From NCBI GenBank assembly GCA_014860455.1, contig JACZJQ010000124.1, positions 1 through 35,101 of the forward strand: DNA of 35,101 nt, read 5' to 3'. The position numbers were made by a program, and so were the translations under genes. The notes below the pieces were generated by a model. That model was given only the letters and a program-made list of their open reading frames with translations. It ran no database searches and was not told where the DNA came from. Numbering within the stretch: position 1 is the first letter of the stretch; each line of letters begins with the position of its first letter. Origin of the DNA: Bryobacteraceae bacterium. GTDB lineage: Bacteria; Acidobacteriota; Terriglobia; Bryobacterales; Bryobacteraceae. Of this stretch, positions 1-8,512 are shown in pieces.

Positions 1-1137
1 GCGTCGGGGTGGGTGATCGCGTTGGCGGCGGCGCCGGTGAGTTTCGTCTTCTCGGCGGTGCAACTGCGCGCGGTTCAGCCGGTCCTCATAAGCGCGGCTG
101 CGCTGTGGGTGGACGGCGGAGTGGTTGTGCGCCGCATCGCACTGCCTTTGTTGAGGCCGGCGATGATGGCGGCGGGGGCGCTGGTGTACCTGTCGGTATT
201 GTCGGATTTCGCCGTGCCATCGCTGTTTTCGGCCGATCCGTGGGCGCTGGCGGTCTTTTCGGAGTACAGCGCGACCTACAATGCCGGGCTGACAGCGGTG
301 CATTCGCTGCCGGTGATGCTGGCCGCGATTCCGGCGGCAGTCCTGCTGGCGGGATGGATCCGGGGCATCGAGCCGAGACACCGGAGCGCGCAGGGACAGG
401 CAGAGCCGGCATTGAGGATCGGCGGCCTCCCGGCCGCGGGCCTGGCGGCGGTGGTGGTGTCGACGGGATGGCTTGCCTTGAGCCTGGCCTGGCAGGCGGC
501 GCAGGGGGTGCAATCGCTCGGGACGGTGCGGGCGGCTGAGACCGCACAGAGCCTGGCATTCGCCGCGGCGGGGGCGCTGATGGCGACGGCCGCCGGGGCT
601 CCGATGGGCCAGTTGATGGCGTCAAGGCCAGGTATCGGACTGTGGCTGTTCGCGGTGCTGCCTCTGGCGATGCCCGCGCCGCTGACCGGGATTGGATTGA
701 TCAGAGTCTGGAACCAGCCGTGGAGCGACTGGGCGTACGGGACGCCGCTGATGATTTCGATCGCCTCGGCGGCGCGGTTCGCACCCCTTGCAGCGCTGCT
801 GACGGCGGGCTACAGGAGGTCGCTGGACGGTCAGATGCTGGAGGCAGCAACGCTTTATGCCGGACCTTGGCGGGCGTTCCTGCGGGTCCACTTGCGGGTC
901 TTCGCGCCGGGCTGGGCGGGAGCGGCGCTGCTGGCATTCGCGCTATCACTGGGCGAGGTGGCGGCAACCCTGCCGGTGTCGCCGCCCGGCGCGACGACCG
1001 CCGCAATCCGGCTTTATAACTATCTGCATTATGGAGCAGCAGGGCAGGTGGCAGCGTTGGCGCTGTCGCTGGGGGCCGTTTCGGCCGCCGCCGGATGGGC
1101 TTTGTCGGCCATCCTGGGCAGGGAGGAAGGCGCATGA
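1..1137 (+). CDS. ABC transporter permease, Fbp/ThiP-like (5' partial)
   Basis: This is an inner-membrane permease of an ABC importer, of the fused two-half type used for ferric iron, thiamine or similar small solutes. The frame is open from the first base, so the N-terminus lies outside the window; a GTG at 13 is in frame but is probably internal. Many hydrophobic segments are visible. Two permease coupling loops can be seen: ALPLLRPAMMAAG in the first half and EAATLYAGPWRAFLRVHL in the second, the latter a variant of the EAA loop that contacts the ATPase. The phrase SDFAVPSLF is typical of the Fbp/ThiP group. Its stop overlaps the next gene's start (ATGA), so the two subunits are translationally coupled. 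The periplasmic binding protein should lie upstream. The substrate cannot be read from the sequence. Confidence 0.88.
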   Translation, partial: ASGWVIALAAAPVSFVFSAVQLRAVQPVLISAAALWVDGGVVVRRIALPLLRPAMMAAGALVYLSVLSDFAVPSLFSADPWALAVFSEYSATYNAGLTAVHSLPVMLAAIPAAVLLAGWIRGIEPRHRSAQGQAEPALRIGGLPAAGLAAVVVSTGWLALSLAWQAAQGVQSLGTVRAAETAQSLAFAAAGALMATAAGAPMGQLMASRPGIGLWLFAVLPLAMPAPLTGIGLIRVWNQPWSDWAYGTPLMISIASAARFAPLAALLTAGYRRSLDGQMLEAATLYAGPWRAFLRVHLRVFAPGWAGAALLAFALSLGEVAATLPVSPPGATTAAIRLYNYLHYGAAGQVAALALSLGAVSAAAGWALSAILGREEGA

Positions 1138-1763
1138 TCGAACTTGCGGGCGTAAGAAAAAAGTTTGGCCCGTTGGCGCTGTTCGAGGACCTGGGATTTG
1201 AACTGGCGGCGGGAGAGACGCTGGTCATCACCGGACCGTCGGGCTGCGGCAAGACCACGCTGCTTCGGATGATTGCCGGACTGGAGCGGCCGGACGGCGG
1301 CGAGATGCGCGTGAATGGCAGGACGGTGTTTCATCCGCGCGCCTGGGTCGCCGCGCACGACAGGGGCGTGGCGTTATCGTTTCAGGAGCCGGTGCTGTGG
1401 CCGCACTTGGATCTGGTTGAGAACATCCGGCTGGGGAACCCTTCAGTGTCTCGAGTCGAAGCGGCCGAGACGCTGGAGCGGCTGGGGCTGAAGGCTGGCG
1501 GAAAGTTTGCAGTGGGTTCGCTTTCGGGCGGCGAGGCGAGGCGGGTGGATCTGGCGCGTGCGGTGTTGTCGGGACGTCCGGTGCTGCTGCTCGACGAGCC
1601 GATGGCGCACCTGGATCCGGAACTCGCCGGAAAGGTGTTCGATTGGCTGCGAAGTGAGACGAGGTCGCGGACAAGAATCATCGTCACCCACACGCCGGGC
1701 GAGAGCCACGAATGGGGCGGCGAGGTGCGGAGGCTGACAGCGCGGGGGTTGCAGCCGCTGTAG
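1134..1763 (+). CDS. ABC transporter ATP-binding protein
   Basis: This is the ATPase that drives the preceding permease, located on the cytoplasmic face of the membrane. At 209 residues it carries the complete nucleotide-binding domain: Walker A GPSGCGKTT at 34-42, Q-loop Q84, signature LSGGE at 130-134, Walker B VLLLDEP at 150-156 and the switch histidine H186. It ends soon after the H-loop, so the C-terminal TOBE-type domain of FbpC/PotA-like ATPases is absent; this short form is more like ThiQ. The ATG at 1134 was chosen because it overlaps the permease stop and follows a GGGAGGAAGG ribosome-binding site. An in-frame ATG at 1095 lies inside the permease and is less likely. The family is certain; the transported solute is not. 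Confidence 0.93.
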   Translation: MIELAGVRKKFGPLALFEDLGFELAAGETLVITGPSGCGKTTLLRMIAGLERPDGGEMRVNGRTVFHPRAWVAAHDRGVALSFQEPVLWPHLDLVENIRLGNPSVSRVEAAETLERLGLKAGGKFAVGSLSGGEARRVDLARAVLSGRPVLLLDEPMAHLDPELAGKVFDWLRSETRSRTRIIVTHTPGESHEWGGEVRRLTARGLQPL

Positions 1764-1855
1764 TGGGTTGCAACGACTGTCATGCGGGCCTTGCCGGGTG
1801 CGCTGCCGCTGAGGAACGCAGAAGGGTAAGAGCGAGGATCCGTATCAGGTGCCGG

Positions 1856-3250
1856 CTACACGCGTTGACGCGACCGCAATTTCCGGCCCGCGCCGGCCCT
1901 TTTCCATGCGGGCTCGTCTCCGGGCGGGTCCGGAACCTGAGGCCCGATTGGAACGCCCGGCAGGGGGTCAGGTGGAACGAGCGCGCCCGCGGGGACGGGG
2001 AGTTGGACGGCGGGTGCGCCGGCCGCTTGGGATTTTATCTGGTACATGGCGACGGCGGCCATCAGGAGTATGTATGGGAAGTCGTAGGTCACCCGTGAGA
2101 GGAAGAACGATCCTATGGCGAATCCGATGAGCGAGATCCTCAGGGCTTCAGCCCACATATACTCCTCGGGGTTCGATTCCTTGACGGAGTTGCCGTGCCG
2201 TTTCAGCCAGATGATACAGCTGAACAGAAAGATGCAATAAAGGATGAGCGTCGGGTAACCGGAATCGGCGAGCATCTGGAAATAGGTATTGTGGACAACC
2301 AGGCCTGTGGCGGAGAAGTTGCCTTCGATGTACGACCCGGAGATTACCCTGTAGTTGTCGCTGCCGAAACCGACTCCGAATAACGGGTAGTCGCGGCTCA
2401 CCTTGAGGGCCGCCTTCCAGAACGCCAGACGGCCCATGGCCGACTCGTCTTCCTCGACGTTGGACAGCGTGGACATTCGCGCGATCAAGGTGTCCTTCAC
2501 CAGCCACGCACCAGGAAGCGCGAGCAGCCCGATGAAGACGAAAGCCGCAACCCGGCGCTTGGAATGCCAGGCCATTAGCACCATCACGCAGGCCAGGGAA
2601 AGGATTCCGCCGCGCGAATGGCACATGGCGATTGCGGCGAGCGAAGTAAGCAGCATGAAACCGAAGAAGGCTTTCAGCGGGAGGTAACTGGTCTGCAGGA
2701 GCGCGTACCACAGCAACGGGACGCCCATGACGATGGCCAGCGCAAGCAGGTTGTTGTCGTTGAGGTAGCCGCCATAGCCCTGAACGAAGACCGCGCCGCC
2801 TGCGAGGATTCCGTAAAGGCCCATCTTGCCGCCGAGGAATCCGATCGAGGCGGCGAGCACCTGCATCAGGATGCGGAAGTGTTCCTGCGTTCGGATCAGG
2901 AGAGGAATCAGCAACACGATGGCGCTGGTGGTGAGGAAGAAATTGTACCCTGGGAAGCACAGTTTGACGTTCTGTGCCATGAGCACGGAGAGTCCAGTCC
3001 AGGCCTGGTATCCCAGGAAGATCCAGACGAAAGGGTTTCTCATCAGTTCCAGTGCGTGCGGCATCGCGCGGATGGAACTGGCCGCGGTGACCACGGCGAG
3101 GATCATGGAATAGGGGCGCCCGGACGAGAATGCGAAAATGTCGGGCCGGAATATCGCGTACCACAGGTAGCCCAGGAGGCCATACCGGGGAGCAAAGACG
3201 GCCATGACTGCGATGATCGCCACGACCACCATCAGGAGCGCATCACGCAT
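1856..3250 (-). CDS. O-antigen ligase / exosortase-type O-glycosylation ligase-like membrane protein
   Basis: This is a polytopic inner-membrane protein of 464 residues with roughly ten to twelve hydrophobic segments. It matches the Wzy/WaaL (O-antigen ligase) style: alternating membrane helices, a large loop in the C-terminal half (about residues 260-330, containing GRLAFWKAALKVSRDYPLFG and GVGFGSDNYR), and a conserved-looking HNTYFQMLADSG. The N-terminus MRDALLMVVVAIIAV is typical of the putative O-glycosylation ligases linked to exosortase systems. Such enzymes transfer or polymerise lipid-linked glycans in the periplasm. The ATG at 3250 is preferred over an upstream in-frame start because AAGGGGGAGGA sits just before it. 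The C-terminus is proline-rich. It lies 116 bases downstream of a secreted-protein operon on the same strand, so it may glycosylate those products; that link is inference. No exosortase gene is present here. Confidence 0.75.
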   Translation of the reverse strand: MRDALLMVVVAIIAVMAVFAPRYGLLGYLWYAIFRPDIFAFSSGRPYSMILAVVTAASSIRAMPHALELMRNPFVWIFLGYQAWTGLSVLMAQNVKLCFPGYNFFLTTSAIVLLIPLLIRTQEHFRILMQVLAASIGFLGGKMGLYGILAGGAVFVQGYGGYLNDNNLLALAIVMGVPLLWYALLQTSYLPLKAFFGFMLLTSLAAIAMCHSRGGILSLACVMVLMAWHSKRRVAAFVFIGLLALPGAWLVKDTLIARMSTLSNVEEDESAMGRLAFWKAALKVSRDYPLFGVGFGSDNYRVISGSYIEGNFSATGLVVHNTYFQMLADSGYPTLILYCIFLFSCIIWLKRHGNSVKESNPEEYMWAEALRISLIGFAIGSFFLSRVTYDFPYILLMAAVAMYQIKSQAAGAPAVQLPVPAGALVPPDPLPGVPIGPQVPDPPGDEPAWKRAGAGRKLRSRQRV

Positions 3251-3366
3251 GCACGGTCCTCCCCCTTGAGCATCCCTGTTCGACGCCAAACGGCAACTTT
3301 TCTATTATCCTACCGGCAGGGGGGTCCGTGCTCCTGTGATCACGGCGGGCCCCGCGCCGGAAGGTT

Positions 3367-6288
3367 CTAGTTGGTTACCGCGACTGTGCCTGAAGCTCGC
3401 GCCGTCTGGCAACTGATGCGGTAGTGGTGCTGGCCGGGTTGGAGCCCGGAGGCTTCGTAGGCGTGCGCGCGGCCGGCAGCCGGGACCGAAGAGTCGCCGG
3501 CATCGTTGCTGTCGGGCGGAGGCGTGGATGCGAGATACACTCGGCAGGCTTCGCCTGACGGAGCGGTCCAGCGCAGACGGACGGTCCCGCCGCTGGAGGA
3601 CGCCTGGACATTGCCGATCCGTTCGCCGGGTACGACCGCCCACTGGGGATTGGATTGATACCGCTGACCCGGCAGCGCCTCGGAATAGACGTGGTAGGCG
3701 GCGAGCGGAGAGTACTCGCCGAGCTGTTTCGCGTCAGCCATCTGCGCCAGCGCGGCACGGCCGATGTTCGGATACCCGCCTTGGAGTTCCCCCACCCAAA
3801 CATCCTGGAAGCCCGGCAGCCATGTGACGGTTTCGCCGGTTGCATGGGTGGCGGGAACAGACCCCCAAGCCCCTCTTTGGGAAATCGTGATGGTCGTCTT
3901 GCCGCTTGCCGGCACATTCACTTGCGGGTTGCCTGATAACCGGACATATTCTTCGCCGATCTTGGCCCACGACGTTGTGAACCAGAGGGCGGATGTATCC
4001 TGCCAGTCAGTCCCATCCACCACAAAAGTGGTTTGACTCGCCGTCATGTCGGCGCCAAGCGGCCAGGACGTAATCGCCGACGCGTAGCACTCCTCAAAGG
4101 TCTCACACATCAGCTTCGTGCCCGGCCCAAAGCCTATGTCCGAGGCCCTGAACTGGTACATGGACGACGGGTTCGATAGCACTCGTCCGGCATAGTGCGC
4201 TGCGATGCCGTCCGAAACGTGTTTGAACAGCGGCTCCGCGTCCGGGCCGTTGAACGTGGCGGATCTAGAGATCCACGCCCAGACGTTTGCGATGTAGCTC
4301 ATCATGTACGCTGGCGATCTGCGATGACCGTTTACAATCCCGTCATTCGCGTTCTGAACGTAGGTGTAGTAGGGGACGAACGTGGGGTTTGACGCGGGAA
4401 TCACTCCGCCGCCCACCAGTCCCCATGTGTCGCGCCCCGCACACCACATGTCAGCGGTCAGGGCGGTCGAAACCGACGTGGGGCGCGTCCAGGACGCACA
4501 GGTCGGATCGGCTGGCGCGTGGGCTCCCCCGGTCAGCAGCATCGCTCCTTCCATGAACTCCGCGTTGTTCCGAAGGCGGTTGGCGAAGTAGGCCCGCTCC
4601 ACCGTGCCGTCCGGCGACACCAGCGCGGCAAGCCAGATATTGCGGTGGGTCCAGGCCATCGCTCGCGGCGCAGTGGGCTGGTAGATGATCCCACGCCCGT
4701 GCATCCGCGTGCCGATCGAGCCTGCGGCGTTCACTCCGGACGTTGTGGTCGCCATGCCAAACGCCCCTTCCATCTGCGCCCCGACAAGATAGTAGTGGTA
4801 GCCGGTCAGCAGGTACGGGATGGCGTAAAAACTCGGTGCGTGAGTCGTGTAGTCGGTCAGTCCTTGGGCGGTCCAGTTCCCCTTATATGTCGAGGATGCC
4901 GCATTCAATCTGCCGTCGCAGGGCGCGGACCCGCAGACGTGCGTGGCCGGGGTAACCCAACCCTCTTCGCTTGTGTCGTAGAGCGGCCACCAGCCGCGGC
5001 CTTCATCCAGACTGACAACGCGTCCAACCGTCGAATCCGGCCCCGCGGCAGGATAGAAAGTCCCGGTCGCGGTGACCATGTAGTGAATCGGCGCGTGGCC
5101 CGCGGCGTCGGCGTTGCCGATCAGCAACTTGTCCCATAAGTCCTTCTTCTTCGCCACTGTCGCCGTGCCGTGGCCCATCAGGTAGAGGTACTCGAGATAC
5201 CAGCGGGGGATCATCGCGATGTCGCCCCGCGCCCCGGTCCCGCCAACGCCCTTCTGCCAGCTGGCGCATCGAGCGCTTGACGTATCGCACCACTGCGGCT
5301 CGTCGCTACCCAGGTAAGAGGCGTAGGCGGACAGATCGGAATCAGCCAGCGTCGACGCCACCGGCAGCCGGTAATCGTAGGACGGAATCAGCCGCGTGTG
5401 AATCAGGTAGCGGAAGTTATAATCCACCACCACGGACGCCGGGGCGGCTCCGCTCCACACTGCTTTGTGTCTGCGGGAACGGGCATGAAAACTCTTGTTC
5501 GCCACCGTGTAGGCCGTGTCAGCTTCGGCGTCGCCGGTCTTCAAGGTCAGCGTCAGGCCGTTAATCCGCTGGAACCGGCCCATCGAGGCGTTCCATATCT
5601 GGGCATCGACTTCGACCCCCTGCCAAGCCGTGAGCGGTCCCGCGCCGTCCGGATCCGGGTAGAACCTGAGTTCGTAGACCGGGTGGAGCGATTTGTACTT
5701 CGCTTCCGACGGCGCTACCCAGGCGCCGCCGCTGTACTGCCATCCGAAGTCGTAGAGAAGCGCCGAGGACCGGTCCTCGGCGATCACTGCCGACACCACC
5801 GGTCCCTTCATCCACCAGCGCCAGGCGCCGGCCGTGAGCATCGCCCGTGCCGAAGCCGAATGCTCGATCGAGTTCACCGAACCGTACCATGTGGCCGACC
5901 AGGCTCCGCCGTTGTGGTCCAGCATGCCCTGCTGCGTGAGGGCGGCAGCCTCGCATACGGCCTGGTTCCCCAGATGGCAGGGATTCGGATCCGCGACGAA
6001 ATCCACTACCGCCGATCCGTCCGCCGCCAGGTCCAGCCGGAAAGAGATGAACGCCTGTTGGATCGAGCCGTTCGGCCAGGTCGTTCTTACGTCCACCTGC
6101 CACGCCGAGGGTACGGCCCCCGCGATACGCGGTTTCGGGAACGTCCCGCTGAACTCCCCATTGGCGAAGGTCCGGAACAGGCTGACCGGGCGCCCCGTTT
6201 GCTGCGAACTGCTCGCCTCGTGTACCGTGACGCTGTTGTCCAATGCCAGTAGAGGCAGGCACATCAGTGCTGGAATCAGATATCTCAC
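3367..6288 (-). CDS. large secreted multidomain protein of unknown function, with phage-structural-like and FN3-like segments
   Basis: This is a secreted protein of 973 residues. The GTG at 6288 gives a clean signal peptide (MRYLIPALMCLPLLA) and begins right after the upstream gene's stop; a longer in-frame ATG start at 6312 would bury that signal. The N-terminal part contains TTWPNGSIQQAFISF, which resembles the 'WPDGS' strand of PcRGLX/YetA-type exo-rhamnogalacturonan lyase-like proteins. A helical, Trp/Tyr-rich middle (about 330-700) could be a toroid. Around 765-850, IGEEYVRLSG followed by ISQRGAWGSVPATHATGETV resembles a module common in phage tail and baseplate proteins. The last about 90 residues look like a fibronectin type III domain. 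No catalytic residues can be assigned. It is the last of five coupled genes. Possible roles are a surface glycan-binding or glycan-cleaving protein. Confidence 0.8.
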   Translation of the reverse strand: MRYLIPALMCLPLLALDNSVTVHEASSSQQTGRPVSLFRTFANGEFSGTFPKPRIAGAVPSAWQVDVRTTWPNGSIQQAFISFRLDLAADGSAVVDFVADPNPCHLGNQAVCEAAALTQQGMLDHNGGAWSATWYGSVNSIEHSASARAMLTAGAWRWWMKGPVVSAVIAEDRSSALLYDFGWQYSGGAWVAPSEAKYKSLHPVYELRFYPDPDGAGPLTAWQGVEVDAQIWNASMGRFQRINGLTLTLKTGDAEADTAYTVANKSFHARSRRHKAVWSGAAPASVVVDYNFRYLIHTRLIPSYDYRLPVASTLADSDLSAYASYLGSDEPQWCDTSSARCASWQKGVGGTGARGDIAMIPRWYLEYLYLMGHGTATVAKKKDLWDKLLIGNADAAGHAPIHYMVTATGTFYPAAGPDSTVGRVVSLDEGRGWWPLYDTSEEGWVTPATHVCGSAPCDGRLNAASSTYKGNWTAQGLTDYTTHAPSFYAIPYLLTGYHYYLVGAQMEGAFGMATTTSGVNAAGSIGTRMHGRGIIYQPTAPRAMAWTHRNIWLAALVSPDGTVERAYFANRLRNNAEFMEGAMLLTGGAHAPADPTCASWTRPTSVSTALTADMWCAGRDTWGLVGGGVIPASNPTFVPYYTYVQNANDGIVNGHRRSPAYMMSYIANVWAWISRSATFNGPDAEPLFKHVSDGIAAHYAGRVLSNPSSMYQFRASDIGFGPGTKLMCETFEECYASAITSWPLGADMTASQTTFVVDGTDWQDTSALWFTTSWAKIGEEYVRLSGNPQVNVPASGKTTITISQRGAWGSVPATHATGETVTWLPGFQDVWVGELQGGYPNIGRAALAQMADAKQLGEYSPLAAYHVYSEALPGQRYQSNPQWAVVPGERIGNVQASSSGGTVRLRWTAPSGEACRVYLASTPPPDSNDAGDSSVPAAGRAHAYEASGLQPGQHHYRISCQTARASGTVAVTN

Positions 6289-6289
6289 T

Positions 6290-6829
6290 CTAAGCCCCCA
6301 GTTTCTCCGCAATCGCTTTCAGAATGGCCCGGTCAGCGGCGGTGAACTTCCCCGACTCGTCGGCCTGCCTGGCCTTCTCCTCCTCGAAGAGCTTCACGTT
6401 TCTGATCATGATCACCTTGCCGGAAAGGAAGCCTGCTTCAGCGCCCGCAACCACAAGAATCTCATCCTGCGTGAGGTCACGGAACGGGCAGGGGATTTCA
6501 CCCCAGCCCGGCTGGATCGAGGTGCTGCCGGAGGGGTCTTCCGGCGGCAGGTTCACGGTCTGTGCCTCTTCGATCGACAGCACGAGCGGCCGGGTCACCG
6601 GCGCGCCGTTCTTCAGAACGAACGTGCCATCAGACCGGATCATAATGTTGTTCTGGTAGATCACCTCGGGCAGCCCATCGGCTCCCGCATTCGGATCGAA
6701 CCAGCGCTTGATCTTGCGCCCCGCGTCAAACAACGGAGCCTCCTGGCCAGTGGCCGCCTTGAACTCGCTCCTGTTCGCATACATGCGAAAGGCCGCCTGG
6801 CTGCTCAGAATCACCTGTGATTGGCTCAT
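6290..6829 (-). CDS. hypothetical protein in the tail-fibre-like operon
   Basis: This gene encodes 179 residues and is not recognised. The ATG at 6829 is chosen because it follows AAGGAGTG and overlaps the stop of the preceding gene (ATGA); an extension to 6943 would run antisense-like through the upstream gene. No signal peptide or membrane segment is visible, unlike its four neighbours, so it may stay in the cytoplasm or be exported with a partner. The middle holds strand-like text (NNIMIRSDGTFVLKNG) and a proline-rich stretch. The C-terminus, from about 140, is charged and helical (LFEEEKARQADESGKFTAADRA cut short of its end). Its stop lies two bases before the GTG of the 973-residue secreted protein, so expression is coupled. 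A chaperone or structural adaptor is possible, but there is no direct evidence. Confidence 0.78.
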   Translation of the reverse strand: MSQSQVILSSQAAFRMYANRSEFKAATGQEAPLFDAGRKIKRWFDPNAGADGLPEVIYQNNIMIRSDGTFVLKNGAPVTRPLVLSIEEAQTVNLPPEDPSGSTSIQPGWGEIPCPFRDLTQDEILVVAGAEAGFLSGKVIMIRNVKLFEEEKARQADESGKFTAADRAILKAIAEKLGA

Positions 6830-7905
6830 TTCCACTCCTTTTGCCCTGTCTGGCCGCCACCGGCGGCGATGTTTCCACGACTCGCGATGACGATGTTGCG
6901 TCTCCGCCCGGCCGACGGAAATTCGTCGGCGCCGATATCCCACAGCCCGTATCTCGGCTCTCCATCGATGTCGTAGCCAAACGCACCCGACCCGGGATCG
7001 GCGATCCCTGCGTTCCTGGCCCCCGTATCGGCTTCGCTCAAATGGTAGTCTGCCGCCCCCGCATCCACGAACGTGAACGTCTGCGAAACGCGGTCGCTCG
7101 TGTTGCCGCCGCCGGTCACCGTGTAGCCCATCGACGAGCGGTTGGTCGCATTTGAGTTCGTACCTGCTGCGAACGTCCCGGTTGCTGCCGCCGTGGACAC
7201 GTTCAGCAGATTATTGACCGCTACGACGACTCCGGCCGCGTTGCGTCTCATCCCGTTGGCCCCACTGCCGACCGTGTTGTTCCAGAGGTAGTAATTGCCC
7301 GCAATGTCGGTCTGGAAGCCGTAGGTGTTCGTGCCCGCCCCACCGTAGATCAGGTTGTTGTAGATGTAGACATTGGTGGAGGCGTTGCCCGTATTGGAGC
7401 TATGGATCACCCCCTGGTTGTTGAAGTCGCCCCCGGTTCGGATGATGTTGTTCCGGATCGTGATGTTCGATGCTGAGTTTGTCGGCGCGCCGAGATAAAG
7501 CACTCTCCAGTTCGACGACGGATTCCCGGTTAGATAAATCTGAAGGTACTCCACCGTGATGAACACGCCATGATGGATTCGCAGCGGCCAGTTGCCGCTG
7601 ACCTCCAGACGGTACTTCGACGTATCGTAGACGCCCGCATGACGCTCGCCCGCCGGCGCCGTCACCAGGATGTAGCGAGTGGCATCCGTCGTCCAGGCCG
7701 TGCGTTCAAACACAACCGCAGTCGTGTCCTGTTTGGCGTAGCACTCGATGGTCAGCTGACGGTCCAACGAAACCAGGTTCTTCTCTTCGCCGGCCACGGC
7801 GGCCGCCAGTGATGTGTAGTCGCCGCCCGAAGGCTTCACCGTCACGGTGCGGTTGGTCGCCGCCAGAGCCGGCAGTGCGAGACAGAGAGCGAACAGGATT
7901 CTCAT
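6826..7905 (-). CDS. secreted right-handed beta-helix protein
   Basis: This is an exported protein of 359 residues with a signal peptide (MRILFALCLALPALAA). The body has the repeated short strands and Asn ladders of a right-handed parallel beta-helix: ITIRNNIIRTGG, VYIYNNLIYGG, NYYLWNNTVGSG and VVVAVNNLLNV fall at roughly regular spacing between residues 150 and 240. The end contains DIDGEPRYGLWDIGADEF, the typical closing motif of the choice-of-anchor/right-handed-helix secreted proteins common in Acidobacteriota and Planctomycetes. Such folds bind or cleave polysaccharides and also form phage tailspikes. No lyase active-site residues can be named. It sits four bases after the previous gene and overlaps the next by four bases, so it belongs to the coupled secreted-protein operon. 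Confidence 0.85.
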   Translation of the reverse strand: MRILFALCLALPALAATNRTVTVKPSGGDYTSLAAAVAGEEKNLVSLDRQLTIECYAKQDTTAVVFERTAWTTDATRYILVTAPAGERHAGVYDTSKYRLEVSGNWPLRIHHGVFITVEYLQIYLTGNPSSNWRVLYLGAPTNSASNITIRNNIIRTGGDFNNQGVIHSSNTGNASTNVYIYNNLIYGGAGTNTYGFQTDIAGNYYLWNNTVGSGANGMRRNAAGVVVAVNNLLNVSTAAATGTFAAGTNSNATNRSSMGYTVTGGGNTSDRVSQTFTFVDAGAADYHLSEADTGARNAGIADPGSGAFGYDIDGEPRYGLWDIGADEFPSAGRRRNIVIASRGNIAAGGGQTGQKEWK

Positions 7906-7909
7906 GGCC

Positions 7910-8500
7910 TTAGTCCACCGTGTAGGAGATGAACACCCGCAGTGTGTCCGGAGTGCCGCTGACTGCGGAAATCAGAAGCGCCACCGGTGCTCGCGCCGCG
8001 ATCGTTGCGTTCGAGAAAGCGCTGGTTGTCTGCTGGCCGGGGTCGCAGACCAGCGGGGCTGCCAGGACGTCGGTCCCCGGTGTATCCGGTTCCGGCGCCA
8101 GGCGTTCATCCAGTTGGATCGTCGCCGAGGTTCCGCCCTTCACTGAACAGGCCACGCGGGTAATCGTGACCCCCTCCTCGAACATGATCTGCACCCTGCC
8201 CGAATCGCCGGTCGCCGGATCGAATACGCTCAGGCTCTTCACCGCCGGCATCTGCGCCGCCCTCGTCCACGTGTCTGCCGATGTGCATAGATACAGGTTC
8301 TTGCCCGCCGCGGCGTCGGTCTTGAAGTACTGCTCGCCTGCTGAACAGGCGGCTGGTAGCGATGTTCCGGATTTTGCCGGCTTGGTTGAAATCGCCGCGC
8401 CGGCGTCCCAGACGCCCGTAATTACGCGGTTTCCATTGATCACCGTCTGTCCCTGCGCCATGCAGGCTGTCAGGGCGATGGCCGCTATGATTCTGCTCAC
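7910..8500 (-). CDS. secreted hypothetical protein with tail-fibre-associated motif
   Basis: This is a 196-residue exported protein. The GTG at 8500 is the start: AAGGAGG lies seven bases upstream and there is no usable ATG, since the ATG at 8493-8495 region runs into a stop within two codons. The N-terminus MSRIIAAIALTACMAQGQ is a signal peptide. Residues 54-79 include GEQYFKTDAAAGKNLYLC, a cysteine-bracketed motif I associate with secreted and phage-tail-like proteins in Acidobacteriota. The C-terminal half (about 95-196) is strand-rich and could be a small jelly-roll or sandwich. The function is unknown. It is separated by only 12 bases from the upstream tail-fibre-like gene and by four from the beta-helix gene, which suggests the three proteins work together outside the cell. 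Confidence 0.8.
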   Translation of the reverse strand: MSRIIAAIALTACMAQGQTVINGNRVITGVWDAGAAISTKPAKSGTSLPAACSAGEQYFKTDAAAGKNLYLCTSADTWTRAAQMPAVKSLSVFDPATGDSGRVQIMFEEGVTITRVACSVKGGTSATIQLDERLAPEPDTPGTDVLAAPLVCDPGQQTTSAFSNATIAARAPVALLISAVSGTPDTLRVFISYTVD

Positions 8501-8512
8501 TTCATTGCCTCC

